Origin: an uncultured Bacteroidota bacterium
Lineage (GTDB): Bacteria > Bacteroidota > Bacteroidia > Bacteroidales > F082
Assembly (NCBI GenBank): GCA_903891085.1
Contig: CAITDJ010000114.1
Location: forward strand, 1 to 64,000
Direction: 5' to 3'
DNA length: 64,000 bases
The position numbers and the translations under genes were made by a program. The notes under the pieces are model-generated. The model searched no databases. It saw only the letters and a list, made by a program, of their open reading frames with translations, and was not told the origin of the DNA. The number at the start of each line of letters is the position of its first letter. Position 1 is the first letter of the stretch. Shown here one piece after another: positions 36,904-44,900 of this stretch.

Positions 36904-37093
36904 TTTAAAGGTCGAAAGAGCGATAATGAATATTACCCAGGAGGATTTATCGAAGAAAATTGGCGTTACCCGACAGGCAATCAATTCAATCGAGTTAGGG
37001 AAATATGTACCGTCAACAATATTGGCACTTAAATTTTCCAGATTTTTTAATAAACCTGTCAATGAAATTTTCAGACTTGAAGAGGACGATTAA
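36893..37093 (+). CDS. Small XRE-family transcriptional regulator
   Basis: 66 residues, almost only a helix-turn-helix: NITQEDLSKKIGVTRQAINSIELGKYVPS has the two helices and turn of the Cro/CI fold, and the tail KPVNEIFRLEED is the standard ending of this small-regulator group. It presumably acts on its own promoter and that of the membrane gene in front of it (inference, supported by repeats at 36330-36393). Confidence 0.9.
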   Translation: MKNNLKVERAIMNITQEDLSKKIGVTRQAINSIELGKYVPSTILALKFSRFFNKPVNEIFRLEEDD

Positions 37094-37150
37094 TTGTTCC
37101 TGCCAATTGACCTGAGGAAGACTTACTTCAACAAAACCTTACATATTATG

Positions 37151-38263
37151 CTATTCTTTCTTGGTTTCGGCAATCATATTTTCAAACTCTTTGTTGAGTA
37201 ATCCTTTGAGTTCATCGAAGCTGAAAAAAACATTCGTTTGACCCGTTGAATAAGGCGCGATTTCGTAACTGTTGTAGTAAAAGCCCAATCCGGCCGGTGT
37301 GAGGTAAATGTTTTCGTTGGGATCAATTTTCCTTACAAAATACAAATAATCGGGTAAACTTGAATCCTGTGGTATTTCCTGCGTTTTCTTTACAGAAGTT
37401 GTTATTAAATTCGATAAAATAAACTGAGTATCAGGTTTGAAAATTTCACTATACTGTAATTTTGTATCCGTAAACTGACTAAAGATGCCGTAAGAAATAT
37501 TTTCTATTCCATGTGCGCCCCCTGTGAAGGCATACATGGCATTTTCAATGCAAAACACATGCGGACTATTGTAAAGTACTTGGGTTGAGGCGGTTTTGAA
37601 CCAATTGAATGATGGTCCGTCAGAATCAAAAAGTGACTGTAAGCTTAAGTAATCATTTAGAAAATTGTCTTGCTCGGCTAACACCTGAACCTTGGGCTCG
37701 ATTAATTCACTTTTGACGGTGTCAGGATAGATATTTAAAAACTTTAGCACCAAATCGCGCAAAAACAACGAAGTTCCTGATCCCGGAACAAGGAGTGCCA
37801 TTTCGAAGGTCGCTTCGGGTGAATCGTCCCTGACCAACAATTTCACTGTTTTCGCAGTTGATATCGATTCGAAAATAATTTCGCCCGGATAAAACTGCAT
37901 CTTCATGTCTACAGTATCAATCAATGAATCAGATAATTGAATGATTATTTTCAATTGATTATTTGTAATTTCTCCTGATGCGAAAGTGTTTTCTTCTGTA
38001 AATTTCCTAAGCCGGATTATTGAATCATTTTCAAAATTTCCTGCAAACTCAATCCTTCCGATTTTCTCTTCATGATCAACATTGTTTAATTTGTAGTATA
38101 GGTTCCCTGAAAGTTTGTTGTTTACATTATTAAGATAAATCTGGTACGCTACCCTTGTGCTTTCTCCATCAAACTGCTGATAATAAGTAGTCTGACCAAA
38201 TACAGCATCAGTAAATAGCAACAGAGACAGTATCGATAGAAAGCCAGTTGGAAATAATTTCAT
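37151..38263 (-). CDS. DUF3298-type secreted protein
   Basis: About 370 residues from the ATG at 38263 (MKLFPTGFLSILSLLLF then a signal peptide cleavage near VFG-Q); nine extra residues are possible upstream. The C-terminal ~180 residues contain the DUF3298 pattern: NAMYAFTGGAHG, YSEIFKPD and YLTPAGLGFYYNSYEIAPYSTG. The N-terminal part is a beta-sandwich-like region. Such proteins occur in RsiV-like sensors and as stand-alone periplasmic proteins; function here is unknown. It follows the permease gene on the same strand after 53 bp. Confidence 0.82.
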   Translation of the reverse strand: MKLFPTGFLSILSLLLFTDAVFGQTTYYQQFDGESTRVAYQIYLNNVNNKLSGNLYYKLNNVDHEEKIGRIEFAGNFENDSIIRLRKFTEENTFASGEITNNQLKIIIQLSDSLIDTVDMKMQFYPGEIIFESISTAKTVKLLVRDDSPEATFEMALLVPGSGTSLFLRDLVLKFLNIYPDTVKSELIEPKVQVLAEQDNFLNDYLSLQSLFDSDGPSFNWFKTASTQVLYNSPHVFCIENAMYAFTGGAHGIENISYGIFSQFTDTKLQYSEIFKPDTQFILSNLITTSVKKTQEIPQDSSLPDYLYFVRKIDPNENIYLTPAGLGFYYNSYEIAPYSTGQTNVFFSFDELKGLLNKEFENMIAETKKE

Positions 38264-38316
38264 GGTTACTTTATCTTTTATCTTTAACAACTAAATAAGA
38301 AACGAAAAAGTCTGAC

Positions 38317-39573
38317 CTATAACTTTGTTTCAAAACCATAGCCCAATTCTTCAACGGTCTGTTTCACTTCTAGTAAATCAACTTTGTTGCCTCTTATTTT
38401 AACTGTTTGGTTTAATAAGTCAGCAACCACATGATCGACATTATCTATTTTTTTCAAATTTTTCTCCACATTGGAAACACAATGATTACAGGTCATTCCT
38501 GAAATTTTGACAGTGATAAAATTGTCGGCCATCGAAAAGTTTGATGCATCCATCGTAATAAGGTTTTTATTATTATAATATTTTCTATAATATCCATTGA
38601 TAATCAATGAAATAAGTATTATTGATGAAAGATATCCTAACCATGCGGGAATCATTTCACTATGATCGTGCTGCATCATCGAATGCTGATGACTAAACCA
38701 TGCAGAAGGCAAAAAATTGACGATCAATCCAAAAAAAACTGCGCCTAAAACAATGGTGGCTAAGTAGATGAGCGTTGATTTACGCCCGATTGTTCTCCAA
38801 AGTACTGTAATTGTGGCTGCATTTGTCGCTGGACCAGCCATTAAAAATACAAGAATAGCCCCCGGAGACAAGCCCTTCATGAGCAATACTGCTGCAATGG
38901 GAACCGAAGCTGTGGCACAAACGTACATGGGTACACTTACCAATAACATCATGAGCATTCCGGCAAAATCATTTGTAACATATTCGGTAAAGAAGTTGTC
39001 GGGCACAATAACTGCGATAAATGTAGCAAGCAGAAGCCCTATAATAAGCCATTTACTAATATCCTGCAGGAAATCAACGTAAGCGTATTTCAACATAAAA
39101 CGAAACGTTTTAGGAGTCGGTTCTTCATTATCTTCCAAATTTCGTACAACCGATTCTGACTTCGAAAAGCTAAGGTTAGTGATTACTCCACCAACAAAGC
39201 CGGTGATAAGAGCAACCAATGGCCTGATAATTGTAAATGGAAGACCTAACATGGAGTAAGTTACAAGAATGGAATCGATACCGGTTTGCGGTGTCGAAAT
39301 CAGAAAGGATGTAGTAGATCCTCTGGATGCCCCGTTTCTATAGAGTGATACTGCAGTTGGCAGTACACCACATGAACACAGGGGCATTGGTACGCCAAGT
39401 AAACTTGCGTTGAGCGATGCCAGGGCATTTGATTTCCCCATATACTTAATTAGTAGATGTTTGGGGAAGTACACCTTTAGTATTCCTGCAAATAAAAAAC
39501 CAAACAGAAGATAAGGTGAAACTTCATTCGTAAGGGTGAGCAATTCGAAGAAAAAGTCAGTTATATAGTGCAT
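38317..39573 (-). CDS. Cu/Zn-type permease (SO_0444 family) with C-terminal HMA domain
   Basis: 418 residues. Residues 1-330 form an eight- to ten-helix permease of the DUF318/ArsP_1 family, with PMPLCSCGVLPTAVSLYRNGASRG (two cysteines and the conserved loop) and the second half VPMYVCATASVPIAAVLLMKG. A linker with histidines (HQHSMMQHDHSE) follows. The last ~60 residues are a heavy-metal-associated domain, GMTCNHC at about residue 361. The family is thought to export copper or zinc (some relatives move arsenicals). Fusion of permease and metallochaperone domain is known in this family. Own promoter at 39594-39625. Confidence 0.87.
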   Translation of the reverse strand: MHYITDFFFELLTLTNEVSPYLLFGFLFAGILKVYFPKHLLIKYMGKSNALASLNASLLGVPMPLCSCGVLPTAVSLYRNGASRGSTTSFLISTPQTGIDSILVTYSMLGLPFTIIRPLVALITGFVGGVITNLSFSKSESVVRNLEDNEEPTPKTFRFMLKYAYVDFLQDISKWLIIGLLLATFIAVIVPDNFFTEYVTNDFAGMLMMLLVSVPMYVCATASVPIAAVLLMKGLSPGAILVFLMAGPATNAATITVLWRTIGRKSTLIYLATIVLGAVFFGLIVNFLPSAWFSHQHSMMQHDHSEMIPAWLGYLSSIILISLIINGYYRKYYNNKNLITMDASNFSMADNFITVKISGMTCNHCVSNVEKNLKKIDNVDHVVADLLNQTVKIRGNKVDLLEVKQTVEELGYGFETKL

Positions 39574-39593
39574 TATTATTTTTTACCAGAACA

Positions 39594-39625
39594 CAAAAAT
39601 ATGTTTAATTCACTCCAGTTCAAAA
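39594..39625 (-). promoter_or_regulatory. Two-box promoter of the metal permease gene
   Basis: Minus strand: TTTTG (39621-39625), 19 nt, TATTTTTG (39594-39601), a textbook TTTG-N19-TAnnTTTG arrangement 20 bp from the start. No metal-sensor gene is adjacent. Confidence 0.65.
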
Positions 39626-39767
39626 TCAATTGATGGTTGCTAATACTTAAACAAAATATGCAGGAAAAGGTTAGTAACAAACAGCATGTTTTTTCAAACA
39701 GATACGTAAGTTCCGGGAATAGAATTTTGAATTCTGACCGGATGAAATTTCGTCACCACTTTTTGAG

Positions 39768-39775
39768 TATTTTTG
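39768..39775 (+). promoter_or_regulatory. -7 box for tpx
   Basis: TATTTTTG fits TAnnTTTG and lies 22 bp before the tpx ATG; no convincing -33 box. Confidence 0.45.
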
Positions 39776-39797
39776 TTAAAAAATTAAACAGCAATAT

Positions 39798-40295
39798 ATG
39801 TCAACAATTACATTAAAAGGGAATATATTCCATACTGTTGGTGAACTCCCGGCTAAAGGTTCCAAACTACCAGCATTCAAATTAGTAAAATCTGATTTAA
39901 GTTTGCTTCAGGCTGACGATTTAAAAGGTAAGAAAGTCGTATTCAATATCTTTCCAAGTCTTGATACGGATGTTTGTGCAGCATCTGTCCGGAAATTTAA
40001 CGCAACAGCCTCGACACTCGAAAATACGGTAGTTGTTTGTGTTTCAAAAGATTTACCATTTGCTCACAAACGTTTTTGCACGGTGGAAGGGCTCAACAAT
40101 GTTATTTCAGCATCTGATTTCAGGGATGGAAGTTTTGGTATTGATTTTGGCGTAACTATTGCCGATGGTCCGTTGATGGGACTTCATTCGAGAGCAATAG
40201 TGCTGGTCAACGAAAATGGACTGATCACTTATACCGAGCAGGTGCCCGAAATTACACAGGAACCTGATTATGAGGCTGCGTTGAAAAGTTTGTAA
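39798..40295 (+). CDS. tpx: Thiol peroxidase
   Basis: 165 residues, close to the 160-170 usual length. Peroxidatic C60 in SLDTDVCAASVRKF and resolving C94 in KRFCTVEGLNNV are at the same numbers as in the E. coli enzyme, with the R of the active site in the normal place. It removes peroxides using thioredoxin. The single -7 box suggests independent transcription; the small membrane protein gene follows after 15 bp. Confidence 0.95.
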   Translation: MSTITLKGNIFHTVGELPAKGSKLPAFKLVKSDLSLLQADDLKGKKVVFNIFPSLDTDVCAASVRKFNATASTLENTVVVCVSKDLPFAHKRFCTVEGLNNVISASDFRDGSFGIDFGVTIADGPLMGLHSRAIVLVNENGLITYTEQVPEITQEPDYEAALKSL

Positions 40296-40310
40296 AAGAA
40301 ATTTATCTCA

Positions 40311-40763
40311 TTGAAAAACAATTATTTAGAGATACTTAATCCGTCCGTTCCAAGACGGTACTTGTTGTTGGTTGCGGCATTGGCGTGGACAACAGCAGCA
40401 GTTGTTTTACTTTCAAAGGCCTTTATTTATATGGATTTACATGAATCCTATCTTGTTATTTACTTGATTTTAAGTGTGATAGGAGGATTGTTGTTCTATT
40501 ATTTTCTTTTCTCGAAAATCGCAACAAAACATATTAACCGGCTTACTGGTTTCACTGGTGAAAGATATTGTGTGTTTTCATTTTTCAACATGAAAAGCTA
40601 TTTTCTTATGTTTCTCATGATCAGCATGGGGATTTTGTTACGAAAATCGCATCTGGTGTCGGTCGGACACCTGTCCTTTTTGTACCTGATGATGGGAATT
40701 CCTTTACTTCTTTCCGCGATTCGGTTTTTTATTGATGGCATAATTGGATTCAATGAGAAGTAA
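40311..40763 (+). CDS. Small membrane protein, unknown function
   Basis: 150 residues from a TTG start at 40311 (MKNNYLEILNPSVPRRYLLL). Four predicted membrane helices in two pairs: LLLVAALAWTTAAVVLLSKAF and YLVIYLILSVIGGLLFYYFL, then YFLMFLMISMGILLRK and SFLYLMMGIPLLLSAIRFF. A short charged loop (KIATKHINRLTGFTGERYC) lies between the pairs. I do not recognise the family. It probably shares the tpx transcript (15-bp gap), but a functional link is not shown. Confidence 0.72.
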   Translation: MKNNYLEILNPSVPRRYLLLVAALAWTTAAVVLLSKAFIYMDLHESYLVIYLILSVIGGLLFYYFLFSKIATKHINRLTGFTGERYCVFSFFNMKSYFLMFLMISMGILLRKSHLVSVGHLSFLYLMMGIPLLLSAIRFFIDGIIGFNEK

Positions 40764-40784
40764 GTGATTTTGGATACTTGTTGC

Positions 40785-40833
40785 TAGTTACTGCTTGCTT
40801 GTCATTAGTCACCAGTCACCAGCTCCCAGCCAC
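40785..40833. repeat. Degenerate heptamer array in tpx-tsaD intergenic gap
   Basis: Seven consecutive 7-bp units in phase: TAGTTAC (40785), TGCTTGC, TTGTCAT, TAGTCAC (40106 bases into the window's fifth ten-kb block, i.e. 40806), CAGTCAC (40813), CAGCTCC (40820), CAGCCAC (40827). Consensus is near YAGTCAC. It lies between the convergent 40311-40763 gene and tsaD. Confidence 0.65.
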
Positions 40834-40858
40834 GAACAACTGTCACGATATTTAACAA

Positions 40859-41878
40859 TTAACGACTACTTTGTCGCGCATAGGGAACCTGATTCTGATT
40901 TGCGAATTTTCCAAGTTTGAATTTGAAATAACCTGCAACGGCAATCATGGCTGCGTTGTCGGTGCTATAGCTGATTTTTGGAATAAAAATTTCCCATTCA
41001 TATTTAATGCCAGCATCCTGAATTGCTTTCCTTAGTCCGGAATTGGCCGAAACTCCACCTGCAATGGCGATACTTTTTATGCCGGTTTGTTCGCTCGCCA
41101 AAATGAGTTTTTTCATTAAAATGCTTACAATGGTTGCCTGAATGGAGGCACATAAATCAAATTTATTTTTTTCGATAAACAATTCATCCAATTTGAGTTG
41201 GTCACGAAGAAAATATAAAATGCTCGTTTTCAGTCCACTGAAACTATAATCCAGCGCAGGAATTCTGGGCTCGGAAAACTGAAATGCTGTTGGATTACCT
41301 TCTTTCGCAAAACGATCAATCATTGGTCCTCCGGGATAAGGGAGACTCATGATTTTGGCCGCTTTGTCGAAGGCTTCACCTGCCGCATCATCTATGGTTT
41401 TTCCGATTATTTCCATTTCAAAATAGTTAGTGACTTTAACTATTTGTGTATGACCGCCTGAAACTGTTAAACATAGAAAGGGAAATGCAGGCACTTTTTT
41501 ATTTTCTCCATCCTGAAGAAAATGGGCCAGAATGTGGGCTTCCATATGATCCACTTCAATTAATGGGATATTAAGCGTTAGCGAGAGTGCTTTTGCAAAG
41601 GAACTACCAACAAGCAATGATCCCAATAATCCAGGCCCACGTGTAAATGCAATGGCTGAAAGATTATTTTTATTTATATTTGCTTCATGTATAGCGGTAT
41701 TTATTACAGGTATAATGTTTTGTTGGTGAGCACGTGATGCCAGTTCGGGAACAACTCCACCATATTTTTCATGAACCTGTTGATTGGCAATGACGTTAGA
41801 GAGTACAAGTGTATTGCATAAAACAGCAGCAGATGTATCATCGCAGGATGATTCAATACCAAGGATATAGTCGCTCAT
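40859..41878 (-). CDS. tsaD: tRNA N6-adenosine threonylcarbamoyltransferase
   Basis: 339 residues. The metal ligands H111 and H115 (VDHMEAHILAHF) match the numbering of the E. coli enzyme, with SCDDTSAAVL at the start and GLLGSLLVGSSFAKAL in the ASKHA fold. D at SYSTDNAAMIA completes the site. TsaD transfers the threonylcarbamoyl group to A37 of tRNAs reading ANN codons. Divergent from tamB; a possible -7 box (TAACTTTG on the minus strand, 41896-41903) lies 17 bp from its start. Confidence 0.96.
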   Translation of the reverse strand: MSDYILGIESSCDDTSAAVLCNTLVLSNVIANQQVHEKYGGVVPELASRAHQQNIIPVINTAIHEANINKNNLSAIAFTRGPGLLGSLLVGSSFAKALSLTLNIPLIEVDHMEAHILAHFLQDGENKKVPAFPFLCLTVSGGHTQIVKVTNYFEMEIIGKTIDDAAGEAFDKAAKIMSLPYPGGPMIDRFAKEGNPTAFQFSEPRIPALDYSFSGLKTSILYFLRDQLKLDELFIEKNKFDLCASIQATIVSILMKKLILASEQTGIKSIAIAGGVSANSGLRKAIQDAGIKYEWEIFIPKISYSTDNAAMIAVAGYFKFKLGKFANQNQVPYARQSSR

Positions 41879-41895
41879 AATGATGTTGAAAGGGA

Positions 41896-41903
41896 CAAAG
41901 TTA
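41896..41903 (-). promoter_or_regulatory. Possible -7 box for tsaD
   Basis: Minus strand TAACTTTG matches TAnnTTTG but has no good -33 partner. It lies in the region where the tamB coding start should be, so both strands of this short gap carry signals. Confidence 0.35.
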
Positions 41904-41941
41904 TCAAAAAAAAGATAAGGGATATTATACTCATTCTGCTG

Positions 41942-44900
41942 ATGGTTGTTATGGCCATTCCTGTGAGTCTATATACAGGATCGCGTGATCCCTTTATTCA
42001 GACATTTATGGCCCGTACCGCTGCTGGCTATTTTTCAAAGCGACTCGGTTCGGCCATCACAATCGGTGCTTTCTATCTGAACCTCGATCTCTCGGTTACA
42101 TTGAAACAGGTAGTTGTTTTCGATAAACATAGCCGGCAATTGATGACTGTTGGATTGATGAAGGTAAGGATGGATGATTATGCATTCAAAAATCGTTTGA
42201 ATATCCGGGCAGTTGAATTGAAGGATGTTACCTTTCAATTGGTCATTTACGAAGGTGAAAAGGATATGAACCTCCAGTTTTTACTCGATTTCTTTCAGCC
42301 TTCTTCCGATACAATTCAGGATTTGACTGACAAGAAATATACGCCTTATCCGGTTTCCTTTCAAGATGTAAGTATTGTAAATGGTGCTTTCCGTTATTGG
42401 GACCAGAATAATGATTTTCCGGGAGAGACCGGCATGGATTATACGCATTTAAACATCAATAATATTCAACTGAGAGCCAGTAATATTACAATGTTTGCTG
42501 ATTCAATTGTCGGCCATATTGAGCATTTGAGTGCTAATGATACTTGTGGAATCGTGTTGAATCACTTATCAGCCGATGCCATTGTTTCCGGAACAACCAC
42601 AATTGCTAAAAAACTTAAGATTGAAACACCTGAATCGAAAATTGACCTCGATATGACGATGAAATACAAAAACTATTCGGCTTATTTAGAGTTTATCGAC
42701 TCAGTAGAAATCGAGGCAACAGTGAATCCCTCAACAATTTATATGGCTGATTTGGGTTATTTCGCTCCGGTAATGTTCGATATGACCAATCACCTAATTA
42801 TTTCAGGACAGGTAAAGGGGTATGTGAATGATTTCAAAGCTACCGGATTTACAATGAATACCGGAAAGTTTACCCGGTTTCTTGGCAACATTCACATGAA
42901 AGGCCTTCCTGATTTTTATTCAACGCTCATCGAATTGGACGCGGCGAATTTTGAAACTTTTTCTGATGATGTAAGGCAATTTGCTATTCCGGGGGAGATG
43001 CACTATATTCCTTTACCCGATTTGATAACTTCACTTGGTATTGCTAAAATTCAAGGGCAGTTTGTTGGTTATTACAATGATTTTACTGCTCAGGCTAACA
43101 TTCAAACCGATATTGGATCTTTGATAGCCGATATTGAAATGGACACAAAGAATGAAGAAGATCCGGGCACTTACAAAGGCCGGTTGCAAACCCAACAACT
43201 CGATATTGGTAAACTGATCGGAGGAAATAGTGGTGTGGGGAAGTTGGATATGAACGTTTACTTTGAAGGAGAGGGTTTTTCTACAGAAACTGTAAATCTG
43301 AATCTTAACGGAAAGGTTGGTTCCATTGATGTGCTTGGAAATGTATTTCAGGAAATTGATTTGTCGGCTGATATGACCGGGAACACCTTTAATGGCAACG
43401 TTAACGTTGATGATGAAAAAATTAAACTTGATTTTATTGGAGTCGTTGATTTCTCTGAAAAACTACCCGATTTTGATTTCAAATTGAAAGTGCGCGATGC
43501 CGATCTCTTCAGTCTTCATTTGTTGCAGTCCGACTCCTTAATGAAACTTTCATCGAATATTGAAGTCAATTTCAAAGGCTTGAAGGTGAATGATATAGAG
43601 GGAGGTATAATCATCGATAGCACCATGTTGATTGATAGCAGGGGGCAATATGCGATGAATCACTTTAAAATGATTACAACCAACGATTCTTTGTTCAACC
43701 GGAAATTAACAGTGCGCTCCGATTTTTTTGATTTCGAGTTGGGTGGCATTGTAAATTATGCGCAATTAGTTGAATCGTTTAAGCACTATCTTACTGAATA
43801 TGTTTATTTTAAAAATTTGGCTCCCATTGGGGAAAATATTGTAAATCAGGATTTTTTCATTGATTTTCGTTTTAAAAACACAGAAACACTAAGTCGCTTG
43901 TTTATGCCTACGGTTGAAGTTTCTCCTGGCAGTACATTTAGTGGTGTTTTTACTACTTCAAACCAAATTTTGAATACAACATTTAAATCAGATTCCGTTA
44001 AATTAAATGGAGTCAAACTGAATAGTTTTTTGGTCAATACGAAATCAGACACACAAAAAGCAAGCGTTCAACTTGGTCTGGCCAATATTGTGTTGCGAAA
44101 TGGAACCTCAGTTGATACGACTGTTTTAAGTATTGAACGCCCTAAGCTTCGCGCAACATTAGAAAACAATACGATTGTTTTTGATTTGGAATGGAAAGAT
44201 TATCTTGAAAAAACCCGAAACAAGGGTAATTTAAAGGCACAACTTCTGCTCGATTCCATTAGAGGTAATCAACTAAAAATTACCGAATCGGACTTATTGA
44301 TTAATGATTCACTTTGGGTGGTGAATAACACTAACAAGGTTGTTTTTAACAGTGACTTTACTTCCATCGAAAATCTTGAAGTTTCGATGGGCAAACAAGC
44401 GATTCGTATTGATGGAAGGCTGCCACTCAATAGCTCCGATTCTCTGAATGTATATTTTACATCCTGGAACATCTCAAATTTTGATATGATAACAAAGGGG
44501 TATGGTATTGATATTGATGGTATTATATCGGGTGATATACAATTGGCCAATCTTACGAATCAACCCGCTTTTTTTTCAAACCTGCACCTGCAAAACCTGG
44601 CATTGAATGGGGAGAAATTAGGAGAGGCACGCATACTAAGTAGTTGGAATAATGCAGATGAATCGATTTATGTGAATGCTCAGATTATAAATGTTGGCAA
44701 TGTAAGTACGAGCCGGATGTTGGGTTTCACTGGTTTTTATTACCCTAAAAGGAAAAAGCAAAGCCTTAATTTTGATCTTTCCCTCGAAAACTTCAGGTTA
44801 AGGGCTTTAAATCCTTTTCTGGTTGGCGTCCTTAGCCGGATCGAAGGGCTTGCTTCAGGAAGTTTTACGGTGCATGGAACTCTTGAAAAACCCGAACTTT

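Noticed and set aside
38317-39573. Arsenic exporter partner for arsC
   Set aside because: The permease is ~31 kb from arsC and carries an HMA domain and CSCG motif, so copper or zinc is more likely.
31439-41878. tsaE and tsaD being far apart as an anomaly
   Set aside because: The t6A genes are usually scattered; their separation is normal.
41852-41941. Upstream extension of tamB as a real start at a rare ATT/ATC codon
   Set aside because: Possible in principle, but the ATG at 41883 plus one added A gives a perfect anchor with a normal start, which is simpler.
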